From contig NZ_WOXS01000002.1 in NCBI RefSeq assembly GCF_009852415.1, positions 1,054,001 to 1,118,000 of the forward strand: a stretch of DNA of 64,000 nucleotides, read 5' to 3'. Within the stretch, counting starts at the first letter, position 1, and every line of letters begins with the position of its first letter. Source of the DNA: Streptomyces sp. Tu 3180. Lineage in GTDB: Bacteria; Actinomycetota; Actinomycetes; Streptomycetales; Streptomycetaceae. Of this stretch, positions 1-8,320 are shown piece after piece. The notes below the pieces were generated by a model. It did not search any database and was not told where the DNA came from. It saw only the letters and a program-made list of their open reading frames with translations. A program made the translations under genes and the position numbers.

Positions 1-453
1 GCCCTGCTCACCAGCAGCACCGAGGGCGCCTGCGCCTACATCGACGCCGACGTCAGGGACCCGGAACGCATCCTCGCCGAAGCAGCGAAGACTCTGGACC
101 TCAGCCGCCCGGTCGCCCTGACCATGCTGGGCATCATGGGGCAGATCTCCGACGCCGAGCGCCCCGCCGACCTGGTGAGCAGGCTGATGTCGGCCCTGCC
201 CTCGGGCAGCTACCTGGCCCTGAGTGACGGCACGAACACCAACGAGGCCCTCAACACCGCGGTCGGGGTCTACAACGGGCAGTCGGCCAACACCTACCAC
301 CTGCGATCGCCACAGGAGATCGCCTCCTTCTTCACCGGATTGGAGCTGGTGGAGCCGGGGGTCGTGGCCACGGCCGCCTGGCGGCCGGACGCCGACCGGG
401 CCGAGGAGGACACAGCCGATGTCTCCGTCTGCGGTGTCGCGGTCAAGAAGTGA
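1..453 (+). CDS. SAM-dependent methyltransferase, DUF574 type (3' part)
   Basis: The frame is open from base 1, so the start lies outside the window. About 150 C-terminal residues are visible, ending in a TGA at 451-453. They resemble the C-terminal half of the actinomycete SAM-dependent methyltransferase family once called DUF574: an ARPVALTMLGIMG-like strand, a regulated loop, a SYLALSDG strand, and a final helix-strand containing RSPQEIASFFTGLELVEPGVV, which is shown here only in outline. The SAM-binding motif would be upstream and cannot be checked. These proteins are abundant in Streptomyces and their substrates are mostly unknown. Downstream DNA is degraded insertion-sequence sequence. 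Family assignment is by recognition of the C-terminal pattern and is fairly safe; substrate is unknown. Confidence 0.75.
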   Translation, partial: ALLTSSTEGACAYIDADVRDPERILAEAAKTLDLSRPVALTMLGIMGQISDAERPADLVSRLMSALPSGSYLALSDGTNTNEALNTAVGVYNGQSANTYHLRSPQEIASFFTGLELVEPGVVATAAWRPDADRAEEDTADVSVCGVAVKK

Positions 454-610
454 CCCGGCCTGCCGCTCGGGTAGTCCCGCGGAGGCTGTGGGTGCCGATA
501 AACCATCCGGTCAGGTCAGAAGCTTGATCGTCGGCGCCAAGGCTTCCGTGCCGCCTAACCGCTCGCGCCCGTGCCGTGCACGCGGACGACGGCCGGGCGG
601 CATCATGACC

Positions 611-846
611 TGCTGTGCTGCTGCGCCTGGCCTGCCTCGCCGTGACCGACGCCTTCACCCTCCTGCGTCTGCTACCGAAGAGTGAGCGGGACAAAGACAT
701 TGAAGATCCTCGCGCTGCGGCACCAGTTGCTGGTCCTGCAGCACCAGGTCGGCAAGCGCGTGTTCACCGACACCGACCGCGCAGTCTCGCCGGTCTGCTC
801 CACCGCTCCTGATCGGCAAGCTACGCCAACTCCTGCTGCTGGAGCG
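611..846 (+). pseudogene. Remnant of IS3-like transposase/integrase N-terminus
   Basis: Conceptual translation that changes frame near 700 and again near 780 gives a chain resembling the N-terminus of actinobacterial integrase-core (IS3-type) transposases: a leucine-rich start (LRLACLAVTDAFTLLRLLP), then ILALRHQLLVLQHQVGK, then FTDTDRA followed by LAGLLHR. No single frame carries all of it and the DDE catalytic core is absent. The remnant stops where an IS5-family left end begins (847), so the later element probably inserted into, or recombined with, this one. Non-functional. Confidence 0.6.
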
Positions 847-957
847 TGTCTTTTTGGTGAGTTGATCAGCCGATCGGGTTCCTAAATCCGATTCACGATC
901 ATCAATGCGATAGGGGCCGGATCAAGCCGCTGATGCCGGCCGATCCGGTCCGTGGAT
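847..957 (+). mobile_element. Truncated left end of an IS5-family element (copy 1)
   Basis: This stretch aligns with the left end of the IS5-family element at 1699-1806. It begins with TGTCTTTTTGGT (847-858), close to the terminal inverted repeat of the full element, and continues through the segment coding for the first transposase residues (for example CCGCTGATGCCGGCCGATCC). The homology ends just before the lipoprotein start at 972, so only about 110 bp of the element is left. No transposase can be made from it. Confidence 0.7.
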
Positions 958-971
958 GACGGTGGCTACCC

Positions 972-1466
972 ATGTCCATGAGGAAAACCGCACTCGTCCT
1001 GGCGGCGGCGCTCGCCGTGATCGCCGTCACCGCCGGCTGCCACACGCAGGCACCGAACCCTCCGGACTTCGGATACGCCCGGGGCCCGGAGGGCGGCCTC
1101 GTGATCGCGTATCCGATCTGCCCGGGGGACACCGTCTCCGGAGCAGAGATCTATGCGGACGACGACGACTTCACGACCCTGTGGAAAGCGCGCGGCCCTC
1201 GCTCGGCCGAGACGGCGCAGGGCTTCTTCGACCTGGGCAGCGACGCCGACTTCGCCAAGGAGGAACAGCCTCTCCGGGGGAAGCTGCCTGACGGCTTCTA
1301 CGTCACCGTTTTCGAGGAGGCCGACGGCAAGGAGGAAGAGGGGAGGGACGGCTGGATCGACCTCTCCCGGCTGGAGGGCGCCCGGCTCGGGGAGGGCGAG
1401 TTCATGACCCACACGGGAAAGGTGATGACCCGAACGGACATCAACGCCCAGCTGAGCTGCTCCTGA
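972..1466 (+). CDS. Putative secreted lipoprotein
   Basis: This 164-residue protein has a classic lipoprotein signal: basic MSMRK, a hydrophobic Ala/Val/Leu stretch, and a lipobox ending TAGC with the Cys near residue 23. The mature part is acidic, with a DDDD run near residue 57 and EEEGRDG near 120, and ends with a conserved-looking C-S-C-S type tail. I do not recognise the mature domain. It is probably anchored to the outer face of the membrane. The ATG at 972 lies only about 15 bp after an IS5-family end fragment, and no strong ribosome-binding site is visible, so the gene may depend on a promoter created by the IS fragment or be weakly expressed. A second ATG (978) is possible. Confidence 0.7.
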   Translation: MSMRKTALVLAAALAVIAVTAGCHTQAPNPPDFGYARGPEGGLVIAYPICPGDTVSGAEIYADDDDFTTLWKARGPRSAETAQGFFDLGSDADFAKEEQPLRGKLPDGFYVTVFEEADGKEEEGRDGWIDLSRLEGARLGEGEFMTHTGKVMTRTDINAQLSCS

Positions 1467-1478
1467 CTGAGGTGCCGG

Positions 1479-1692
1479 TCACGAGACGAAGCCGAGAGCG
1501 GCCTCCAGCGGCACCAGCAGGGACCGGGAGACACCCGGTAGCAGCAGAAGGCGGGACCGACGACAGCCAGCACGTGGGGCAGCGGCGCGCCACTGCGCCA
1601 TATCGATGTCAGCGGTGTTCGGACCGATGACGAGATAGCCGCCGCCGGTCTTGTCGGCGATGGCGGCACGACCGTCCCGGATGGCGTCGCCC
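1479..1692 (-). pseudogene. Possible 3' fragment of a gene cut by the IS5-family element
   Basis: On the minus strand an open frame enters from the IS5-family left end and reads through residues such as DAIRDGRAAIADKTGGGYLVIGPNTADIDMAQWR before losing coding character. The first part looks like protein (Gly-rich turn, alternating hydrophobics), and it begins right at the element boundary near 1692. My reading is a gene whose 5' end was removed by the insertion, but I do not recognise the family and the evidence is only compositional. Confidence 0.3.
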
Positions 1693-1698
1693 GGCGCG

Positions 1699-2599
1699 TG
1701 TCTCCTTGATGGGTTGATCAGTCGATCGGATGCGCCTGTCCGATTGGTGATCACTGATGCGATGCGGGGCCGGATCGAGCCGCTGATGCCGGCCGATCCG
1801 GTCCGCGGGCGGCGATGGGCCGATCACCGCCCTACCCTCGAGGCCATCGCGTGGAAGTACCGCACCGACTCGCCCTGGCGGGACCTGCCCGACGAGCCCG
1901 GCTCGCATCAAACCGCCCATGAACGGCTGATCAGACGGGCCGTCGACGGCACTGGGAGAAGATCCTCGCCGCCGTCCGGGCAGCAGGGGACGCCGACGAC
2001 GACGTCGACTGGACGGTACCGGTGGACTCCACGGTCGTCCGGACCCACCAGCACGCCGCCGGGGCACGCAAAAAGGGCGGCCTGCTTCGGCGGGCCCGCC
2101 GGTCACGCACTCCGACGCTCTCGTGGCGGGCTGGGCACGAAGGTCCACCCGGCCGCCGACGGCGGTGCACGACCTCCGGCCTTCACCGTCACCGCGGGGC
2201 GAGCCGGTGACGCACCCGCCTTCGAAACGGTGATGGCCCGCATCCGCGTGCCTCGAAGGGTCCGGGCAGGCCGCGGACCCGCCCCTTCGCCGTGCCGGCC
2301 GATCGGGCCTACTCGTCCCGCGCCATCCGCAGCCACCTGCGACGCCGGGGAATCCGCGCGGTCATCCCGCAGCCCTCCGACCAGATTGGCCACCGGCTAC
2401 GACGAGGCCGCCAAGACGGCCGCCCGCCCGGCTTCGACCGCGATGCCCATGAACAGCGGAACTCCGTCGAACGATGCATCAACCGCCTCAAGCAGCGGCG
2501 CGGCCTGACCACACGGACCGGCAAACTCGCCATCGCCCGCCAGGCCGCACTCCACCTCGCCGGCGTCCTCATCTGGACCCGACGCTGACCAAAGAGACA
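1699..2599 (+). mobile_element. IS5-family insertion sequence, degenerate
   Basis: The element is bounded by imperfect inverted repeats: TGTCTCCTTGAT at 1699-1710 and ACCAAAGAGACA at 2588-2599 (reverse complement TGTCTCTTTGGT). It holds a single transposase gene of the IS5/IS427 type. Target-site duplication is not obvious. The left 110 bp is duplicated at 847-957. Since the transposase is frameshifted, the element cannot move by itself. Confidence 0.75.
1747..2588 (+). pseudogene. IS5-family (IS427-like) transposase, frameshifted
   Basis: The transposase starts at GTG 1747 (VITDAMRGRIEPLMP) and reads RRWADHRPTLEAIAWKYRT, then PWRDLPDE, which is typical of the IS427 group. Near 1945 the reading moves to a second frame (WTVPVDSTVVRTHQHAAGA, the first catalytic Asp region). 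Near 2090 it returns to the first frame (GGLGTKVHPAADGGARP), and near 2280 it moves again (ADRAYSSRAIRSHLRRRGI, then RDAHEQRNSVERCINRLKQ with the DDE-motif Glu) to a stop at 2586-2588. At least three frame changes mean true decay rather than a single sequencing error. Confidence 0.8.
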
Positions 2600-2603
2600 G
2601 AAC

Positions 2604-2849
2604 CTAGCGGCCGGCGGGGTCCCCGTCCTCGTCGTCCGGCTCCCGCCGGTCGCGCTCGTCGGTCTCGACGCCCTCCAGCGGCTTGCCCGCCGTCGTGCCC
2701 TCCTGCGTCCGGTACCCCTCACCGGCGCTCGCCGTGCCCGGCACGGACCGCTCCTGTGCCTGGCTCTCCGCGCCCGAGTGCGCTCCCGGTTCCTCGGGGC
2801 TGCGCGCCCGGTCGTAGCGGTCCCCGCGGTCGTCCTTCCGGCCGGTCAT
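2604..2849 (-). CDS. Small hydrophilic hypothetical protein
   Basis: This 81-residue frame runs from ATG at 2849 to a TAG at 2604-2606, just beyond the IS right end. It is almost free of hydrophobic residues and very rich in Asp, Glu, Arg and Gly (MTGRKDDRGDRYDRARSPEE at the start), so it is probably disordered. Similar small charged proteins are common in Streptomyces next to ligA-type genes, but I know no function. It lies about 70 bp downstream of the ligase gene on the same strand. The stop codon sits only 5 bp from the IS end, so the original 3' end may have been altered by insertion. Confidence 0.5.
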   Translation of the reverse strand: MTGRKDDRGDRYDRARSPEEPGAHSGAESQAQERSVPGTASAGEGYRTQEGTTAGKPLEGVETDERDRREPDDEDGDPAGR

Positions 2850-2916
2850 GTCCGCCCCTTCCCTCGGCGTCGGGTCCCGGCCGGGTTCCCCGGGCCGACG
2901 CCGGGAAACGGCCGCG

Positions 2917-5016
2917 TCAGGGGAGGAGGCCGGCGACCAGGGCGGCGAACTCGTCCGGGGTGGCGAGGCGGACGCCGAGCCGTTCGGCCTTGGCGCGCTT
3001 GGACCCGGCTCCCTCCCCCGCGACGACGAGGGCGGTCTTCCCGGAGACGCTGGAGGAGGAGCGTCCGCCGGCCCTTTCGACGAGTTCGTTCATCTCGTTG
3101 CGGGAGAGCTTCTCCAGGCTCCCGGTCATCGCGCCGGTGACCACGACCGTCATCCCGGCCAGCGGGCCGCCCTCCGCCGGCGCGCCGGGCACGTCGTGGC
3201 CGCCGGGAGCGGCGTCGGGGCCCGGGGGCGTGGCGCCGGGCTCGGTCATGTTGACGCCGGCGGCGGCGAGTCTGTCGACGAGGGGGGCGAGCTCGGCCAG
3301 TTCCGCGACGATCGACGGGGCCTTCTCCGCTCCGATGCCCTCGACCCGCTGCATCGCGTCGGCGTCGGCGGCGCGGATGTCGTCCATGGTGGCGAAGTAC
3401 CGGGCGATGCGCCGTGATATGGAACGGCCGGTTCCGCGCAGGCCGAGCGCGCACAGCACCCGCGACAGCGGCTGTTCCTTGGCCCTGGCGATCGCGGCGA
3501 GCAGGTTGTCGGTGCTGGTCTCCCTCATCCGCTCCAGGGCGAGCAGCCGGTCCCGCCGGAGGGCGAACAGGTCGGCGAGGTCGGCGACCAGGCCCGCGTC
3601 GACGAGCTGGACGACACGGGTGGCGCCCAGTCCCTCGATGTCGAGCTGGTCGCGTCCCGCGGCGTAGGCGAGGGACGCGACCAGGTGGCGGTTGCGGCCC
3701 CGGGCGCACCGCCAGCGTTCCTCGCCGGTGTCGATGTCCGACCCGCAGCGGGGGCACTGCCGGGGGAACTCCACGGGCCGCTCCTCGCCCGTGCGCAGGT
3801 GGGCGACCGGGGCCTCGACGCGGGGGATGACGTCGCCGGCGCGGTGCACCGTCACGTGGTCGCCGAGGCGCAGGTCGCGGCGGGTGATGTCGGCCGGGTT
3901 GTGCAGGGTGGCGTAGGTGATGGTGGAGCCGTCGATGACCACCGGTTCGAGGGCGGCGCGCGGCGCGACGACGCCGGTGCGGCCGACGTTCCACTCCACC
4001 CCCAGCAGCCGGGTGATCTTCTCCGCGGCCGGCAGCTTGTAGGCGACCGCCCACCGGGGCGCGCGGGAGCCGGATCCGGCGTCCCGCCGGTCGGCGGCGA
4101 GGTCGGCCTCGACGACGATCCCGTCGATACCGAACGGCAGCCCGGCGCGGACCGCGGCGATCTCCTTCACCCGGTCCAGGACCTGTTCGGGGGTCTCGGT
4201 GACGACGTCCGGGACCGCGGTCCGGGCGCTGGTGTGCACGCCGAGCTCGGCGGCCAGGGTCGTCAGGTCGCTGTGCGCGAGCCCGTCCAGCCGTCCGGCG
4301 AGGGCGCGGTCGGTGCCGGGCAGCGGCAGCAGCCCGTAGCCGAAGAACGTCATCGGCACCGTGTGGACGCGCTCCCTCGCCCGCAGGGTGCCCGCGGCCG
4401 CGCTGCGCGGGTTGGCGAACGGCTGTCCGCCGTGTCCCGTGCGCACCTCGTTGGCGTACGCGAACTGGGCGGCCGTCATGAGGACCTCGCCGCGCACCTC
4501 CACGGTGACCGGCTCGGCCAACTCCTCGGGCAGCCCCTCGACGGTGCCGGTCGCGTGCGAGACGTCCTCCCCGGCCGTCCCGTCCCCGCGGGTGATCAGC
4601 CGGGTGAGGCGGCCGTCGCGGTAGCGGGCGGCGATCGCGAGCCCGTCCAGCTTCGGGCCCACCCCGAAGCGCGTCACCTCACGGCCGATGCGGCGGGCCA
4701 GGGACGCGGTCCAGGCGGTGAACTCCTGCGCGGAGAACACGTTGTCGAGGCTGAGCATCGGCACCGTGTGCGGCACGTCGCCCTCCGCCGCGCCGCCGGC
4801 CACCTTCCCCGTGGGGGAGCCGGGGAGCACCTGGTCGGGGTGGGCCGCCTCCCAGTCGGCGATCCCGCGCACCAGCCGGTCGTAGGCGTCGTCGTCCAGC
4901 GGGGAGGTGCCTCCCGCGTAGTAGGCGGCCGCCGCGCCCACGGCGTTCTCGACCGCCTGCGCGTAGGCGGTGGCGTCGACGATCGCTGCTGCAGGAGTCG
5001 TCGTGATCCGCATCAT
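2917..5016 (-). CDS. ligA: NAD-dependent DNA ligase (paralogue)
   Basis: LigA seals nicks using NAD+. Order of domains: Ia/adenylation domain with the nucleotidyl-lysine motif KLDG at about residue 122 ([15 protein letters not shown]), OB fold with [15 protein letters not shown], zinc finger, HhH repeats ([24 protein letters not shown]), and a C-terminal BRCT domain ([10 protein letters not shown]) after a Pro/Gly-rich linker. In the zinc finger CPRC and WRC are present, but the fourth ligand position reads R ([10 protein letters not shown]). About 699 residues is normal length. I chose ATG 5016; a TTG or GTG up to 18 bp upstream is also possible. Streptomyces usually carries a main LigA elsewhere, so this is probably the auxiliary copy. 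Confidence 0.93.
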   Translation of the reverse strand: MMRITTTPAAAIVDATAYAQAVENAVGAAAAYYAGGTSPLDDDAYDRLVRGIADWEAAHPDQVLPGSPTGKVAGGAAEGDVPHTVPMLSLDNVFSAQEFTAWTASLARRIGREVTRFGVGPKLDGLAIAARYRDGRLTRLITRGDGTAGEDVSHATGTVEGLPEELAEPVTVEVRGEVLMTAAQFAYANEVRTGHGGQPFANPRSAAAGTLRARERVHTVPMTFFGYGLLPLPGTDRALAGRLDGLAHSDLTTLAAELGVHTSARTAVPDVVTETPEQVLDRVKEIAAVRAGLPFGIDGIVVEADLAADRRDAGSGSRAPRWAVAYKLPAAEKITRLLGVEWNVGRTGVVAPRAALEPVVIDGSTITYATLHNPADITRRDLRLGDHVTVHRAGDVIPRVEAPVAHLRTGEERPVEFPRQCPRCGSDIDTGEERWRCARGRNRHLVASLAYAAGRDQLDIEGLGATRVVQLVDAGLVADLADLFALRRDRLLALERMRETSTDNLLAAIARAKEQPLSRVLCALGLRGTGRSISRRIARYFATMDDIRAADADAMQRVEGIGAEKAPSIVAELAELAPLVDRLAAAGVNMTEPGATPPGPDAAPGGHDVPGAPAEGGPLAGMTVVVTGAMTGSLEKLSRNEMNELVERAGGRSSSSVSGKTALVVAGEGAGSKRAKAERLGVRLATPDEFAALVAGLLP

Positions 5017-5061
5017 GTCGCCCAGCACTGACAACGGGCCCGGGCGCCGGCGGAGGACCGC

Positions 5062-5886
5062 TCACCGGGCCACGGGGACGGTGTCCGGCCTACGGGGCCG
5101 CGGTCCGCGTTCGGGGCGCCAGGTGGCCACGAGAGCGGCGGCCAGGAGGAGTTCGGCCAGGTCGCCGCCGTAGTACATGATCTCCGCGCCGCCCCGGACC
5201 TCGGAGGCGGGAGCGTGCACGTCGACCCGGAACCCGCCGTACATCAGCTGGGAGACGACGGCGTGCAGGGCGACGGCGCAGCCGAGCCAGACCAGGCGGG
5301 CGGGGACGCCGGGCCGGGCCGGGGCCGGGTCGGGGCCCGCGATGACGTGGGCGAAGAGGCAGCCGGACAGCAGGAAGTGGGCGTGCAGCAGCCAGTGCCC
5401 GGCCGGATGGGCCGTGACGGTGTCGTAGAGCGGGGTGAAGTAGAGGACCGGCAGGGTGCCCGCGGACAGCAGCAGGGCGGGGGCGGGGTGGGACAGCAGG
5501 CGGACGGGGCGGGCGCGCAGGACCGCGGTGAGCCGCCGGGCGGAGGTCACCGGCAGGGTGCGCAGCAGGAGGGTGACGGGAGCGCCGAGCACCAGGGCGA
5601 TCGGGGCGTACATGCCGATGAGCATGTGCTGCGCCATGTGCCCGCGGAAGTCGCCGTGGGCGAAGGGCGCGAGCGGCGGCAGGAGGGCGACGGCGAGCAG
5701 GAGCAGGCCGGTGGTGAACCCGGCCGTGCGCCACGGGCTCCAGTCCTGCGCGGGATTGCGGCGCCGGGCCCGGCGGACGAGACACAGGTAGCCCACGGCG
5801 CAGGCCGACAGGGCGAGCGCGGGCGGCAGGATCTCCGGCAGACCGCTGTCCGCGCCGTGGTGCGCGGGGTGCGTGTGGTGGTCCAT
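5062..5886 (-). CDS. Cytochrome c oxidase assembly protein, CtaG/CcoG-like membrane protein
   Basis: A 274-residue integral membrane protein with about seven hydrophobic segments, a His-rich N-terminus (MDHHTHPAHHG), and family hallmarks: AHGDFRGHMAQHMLIGMYAP, HWLLHAHFLLSGCLFAHVI and a C-terminal GGDLAELLLAAALV. These match the caa3_CtaG family, thought to help deliver copper to heme-copper oxidases. The His/Met residues within the membrane segments could bind copper. The ATG at 5886 shares its A with the TGA of the upstream DUF2243 gene, so the two are translationally coupled. Copper-linked genes (copZ) lie 7 kb away but not in this operon. Confidence 0.85.
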   Translation of the reverse strand: MDHHTHPAHHGADSGLPEILPPALALSACAVGYLCLVRRARRRNPAQDWSPWRTAGFTTGLLLLAVALLPPLAPFAHGDFRGHMAQHMLIGMYAPIALVLGAPVTLLLRTLPVTSARRLTAVLRARPVRLLSHPAPALLLSAGTLPVLYFTPLYDTVTAHPAGHWLLHAHFLLSGCLFAHVIAGPDPAPARPGVPARLVWLGCAVALHAVVSQLMYGGFRVDVHAPASEVRGGAEIMYYGGDLAELLLAAALVATWRPERGPRPRRPDTVPVAR

Positions 5887-6524
5887 CAGGCGCCCGGTGC
5901 CTGCCGGCCGCCGGGAGCGCCGGGAGCGCCGGGGGTGCCGGGAGCGCCGGGGGTGCCGGGAGCGCCGGGGGTGCCGGGAGCGCCGGGGGTGCCGGGGGTG
6001 CCGGGATCGAGGAGCCGCCCGCCGCGCTGGAGGAGCCACCCGCCGACGAGCAGCAGCGCGCCGAGGGCGAGGAAGCCGAGGTCCCACCAGAGCCGGCCGT
6101 CCCCGGCGCGGACGTGGTGGATGCCCAGGACGTGGTGGTCCAGGACGCCTTCGACGAGGTTGAACAGCCCCCAGCCGACGAGCATCCAGCCCCACAGCAC
6201 CCGGGAGGTCCACACCCGGCGCCGGTTGTGGGTGACCCGGGCGTAGAGCACGGCGAGTCCGGTCAGGACCGCGAGCCAGCACACGGTGTGGAAGAGGCCG
6301 TCCCAGACGGTGTTCATCTCCAGCCCGGAGACCGTGCCGGGGTCGTAGTACTTCACACCGATGCGGTCCTGGTCGGTGCTCGTGAGCATGTGGTGCCACC
6401 GCAGGAGCTGGTGCAGCAGGATGCCGTCCAGGAAGCCGCCGATCCCCACCCCCAGCACGATGCCCGGCAATCGCAGATCGGCCGTCCCCGCACCGGTTCC
6501 GGCCCGGTCCACGGTGGTCGCCAT
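5886..6524 (-). CDS. DUF2243 membrane protein with collagen-like tail
   Basis: Residues 1-165 are a DUF2243 domain: about four transmembrane segments and conserved pieces such as GGFLDGILLHQLLRWHHM, DGLFHTVCW and WGLFNLVEGVLDHHVLGIHHV, rich in histidines. DUF2243 genes commonly sit beside CtaG-like genes, as here, suggesting a shared role in oxidase or metal handling. After the last membrane segment (LLLVGGWLLQRGG) comes a tail of GTPGAP repeats from about residue 172 to 205, unusual for the family. Start ATG 6524 follows a GGAGG site. The stop overlaps the ctaG-like start by one base. Confidence 0.85.
   Translation of the reverse strand: MATTVDRAGTGAGTADLRLPGIVLGVGIGGFLDGILLHQLLRWHHMLTSTDQDRIGVKYYDPGTVSGLEMNTVWDGLFHTVCWLAVLTGLAVLYARVTHNRRRVWTSRVLWGWMLVGWGLFNLVEGVLDHHVLGIHHVRAGDGRLWWDLGFLALGALLLVGGWLLQRGGRLLDPGTPGTPGAPGTPGAPGTPGAPGTPGAPGAPGGRQAPGA
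5911..6005. repeat. 18-bp tandem repeat encoding (GTPGAP)n
   Basis: About five head-to-tail copies of an 18-bp unit (plus-strand GGAGCGCCGGGGGTGCCG, with partial 9-bp units at the ends) code on the minus strand for Gly-Thr-Pro-Gly-Ala-Pro at the end of the DUF2243 protein. Units are nearly identical at DNA level, so copy number may vary between strains without changing frame. Confidence 0.9.
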
Positions 6525-6738
6525 CGACGTACCTCCATCCCTCGGCCCCCGCCGACACCCTCGTACCCGCCCGCACGGGTTCTGTGCGGACGGGTCCCCG
6601 TCATGCGCGCGTGGCAGCCGCCTCCCTACGGACTACCAGTCCGTCCGCCGCACCGCTGCCGCCTGTTCGGCCATTCGGCCCGACGGGCGCCGCCCCGCGG
6701 CCGCTCCCGTCGGCCGGAACCGGTCGCCGCCGGACACC

Positions 6739-7248
6739 TCACCCTCTCGTGCCGTGCGGGCCGGGGCCGGCCCCGTCGTCACCGCCGCCGGCGCGCACCT
6801 CGAAGCCGCCGCGGCCGTCGAAGCGCACCTCGTGCACCGCGTCGAACCCGTCCTCGGCCGAGGGCCTGCGGAGCTGCCTCAGCGTGGCCAGGACACCGAC
6901 GTCCGGCACGCGGTCGCGGCCCTCGCGGGCGGCGTTGCGCCGCAGTGAGCCGGCCACGTCCGGGGGGAACCAGTACGCCGTCGCTGTGGCGCCGTGGGCG
7001 TGGGCCAGCTCCACCAGCGGGGCCCACTCGTACGGTGACGGGTTGGTGTTGTCCACGGCCACCGGCCGCCCGGCGGCCAGGTGCTCCTCCACCAGCCGCA
7101 TCTGCCGCCGCTGCTTGTTGCGGGCGCCCCGCGGGAACAGGTCCTTGCTGACCAGCGCGTACCGGCCGGACAGGCGCTGGTCGTAGAAGGTGGACTTCCC
7201 GGACGCCTGCAGTCCGACGAACACGGCCAGGTCCGTTCCCTTCGCCAT
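6739..7248 (-). CDS. AAA-type P-loop kinase, polynucleotide-kinase-like
   Basis: A 169-residue protein with a Walker A motif at residues 12-20 (GLQASGKST), then a strand with VSKDLFPRG, an Arg-rich lid region (RNKQRRQMRLV), and the VDNTNPSPYEW motif typical of the kinase domain of T4 PNKP-like proteins. The substrate is not known; RNA or nucleoside 5' ends are possible. I chose the ATG at 7248 because the P-loop strand begins right after it and the upstream extension is low-complexity. It stands alone between the DUF2243 operon and a DUF2267 gene on the other strand. Confidence 0.8.
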   Translation of the reverse strand: MAKGTDLAVFVGLQASGKSTFYDQRLSGRYALVSKDLFPRGARNKQRRQMRLVEEHLAAGRPVAVDNTNPSPYEWAPLVELAHAHGATATAYWFPPDVAGSLRRNAAREGRDRVPDVGVLATLRQLRRPSAEDGFDAVHEVRFDGRGGFEVRAGGGDDGAGPGPHGTRG

Positions 7249-7531
7249 GCGGCCACGATGCCACGCCGCCCGGTGTCGCCGGGACCCTGGCCGGCGGGCG
7301 CGGGGCCGATCCCGCCGGCACCGGCGGTCCGGACGCGCGTGCCGTGCCCCTCCCCCACCGGTCGGAGCGTGTCCGCGGGGCGACCGGGGCGTGACACCCG
7401 CGCGGCCGGTCACCCGGTCACCGTCCTCGCCCCGTCCGGCTTCCGGTGCGGCGGCGGCACTGCGGGTACTCGCCCGTTGTCCCACCACCGGCGTTCGGAC
7501 GGAACGCATCATGGGGAAGGACAGCCATCTC

Positions 7532-7957
7532 ATGCAGCATGATCAGATGATCGGAAAAGTACAGGCGCTCGCTCAGCTGCCGGACCGGGGATCGGCCGAA
7601 CAGGCGACGCGGGCCGTACTGCGGACCCTGGCCGAGCGGCTGCCGTCCGGGCTCGCGGATCACATGGCCGCCCAGCTGCCGTCGGCACTGGGCGCCGCCG
7701 TCCGGGAGACGGTGGGCTCCTCCGCCGACGACCACCCGGGCACCTCGGGCGAGCGATTCGACCTCACCGTGTTCGCCGGCCGGATCGCCGGTCGCGCGGA
7801 GACGGACGAGGACACGGCCGTGCGCGAGGCCGCCGCCGTACTGGAGGTGCTGGACGCCGCCCTCGCCCCGGAACTGACGGAGAAGGTGGCCGGGGCGCTG
7901 CCCGCGGACATCCGCGCGCTCCTGCCCGCGGGCCGCACCACCGACGACACGGACTGA
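7532..7957 (+). CDS. DUF2267 domain protein
   Basis: The 141-residue protein begins MQHDQMIGKVQALAQLPDRG, the standard DUF2267 opening, followed by AEQATRAVLRTLAERL, RFDLTVFAGRIAGR and a C-terminal ALAPELTEKVAGALPADIRALLP. DUF2267 proteins are soluble helical proteins found in tandem helical repeats; their role is unknown, with hints of stress response in actinobacteria. The ATG at 7532 is preferred over 7511 because GGGAAGGA ends 11 bp before it and the family starts there. No obvious operon partner. Confidence 0.85.
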   Translation: MQHDQMIGKVQALAQLPDRGSAEQATRAVLRTLAERLPSGLADHMAAQLPSALGAAVRETVGSSADDHPGTSGERFDLTVFAGRIAGRAETDEDTAVREAAAVLEVLDAALAPELTEKVAGALPADIRALLPAGRTTDDTD

Positions 7958-8320
7958 CCCTCCTCCGCACACGGCCGCACCCACGCCGCCGCGGCCGGCG
8001 GCCGGGTACGGACCTTCCGTCCTCCCGGTCCGCGACACGGACCCGACCGCCGGGTCACTGGTCGTCGCCGGCCGTCGCCGGTCGCCGGTTCATCGCCGGT
8101 CGCCGGTTCATCGCCGGTCGGCCGCATGGGCGGCTGCCCGCCGGTGCGCCGGACGGACCCGGGGCACCGGGGCGGTCCGGCGCGCCGGGCCCGTGCGGCG
8201 GCCTTCCGTTTCCACGGGGTGGCGGGTACCCCGGAACGCCGCGCCGGGAGGCCGGCTCACGAGAGGGGACCGCCGTGTCCGAAGAGCGCCTCGGCCCGGT
8301 CCTGGTGGCCGGCTCCGCGC
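7958..8320. other. Intergenic region with short tandem repeat
   Basis: This 363-bp gap between the DUF2267 gene and the convergent aldehyde dehydrogenase gene has no convincing coding frame. It contains two perfect copies of an 18-bp unit (CGCCGGTTCATCGCCGGT) at about 8083-8118, with more degenerate GTCGCCGGT copies just before. No clear terminator or promoter was identified. Confidence 0.5.

Noticed and set aside
3685..5031. Plus-strand open frame opposite ligA
   Set aside because: Its composition (long runs of Gly, Arg, Asp, Val) and position fit the antisense shadow of the ligase gene.
5911..6005. CRISPR-like array
   Set aside because: Units are 18 bp, directly adjacent, with no unique spacers, and they lie in a coding frame; it is a tandem repeat.
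5062..6576. One continuous 504-codon minus-strand frame across the CtaG-like and DUF2243 genes
   Set aside because: Its first half is out of frame with the DUF2243 protein and is Arg/Pro/Gly-rich; only the last 274 codons (from ATG 5886) encode a recognisable protein.
6605..6700. Possible tRNA (arms around GGACTACCAGTCC)
   Set aside because: The short palindrome does not extend to a cloverleaf with acceptor and T arms, and no TTCGAATC-type T loop is found at the right distance.
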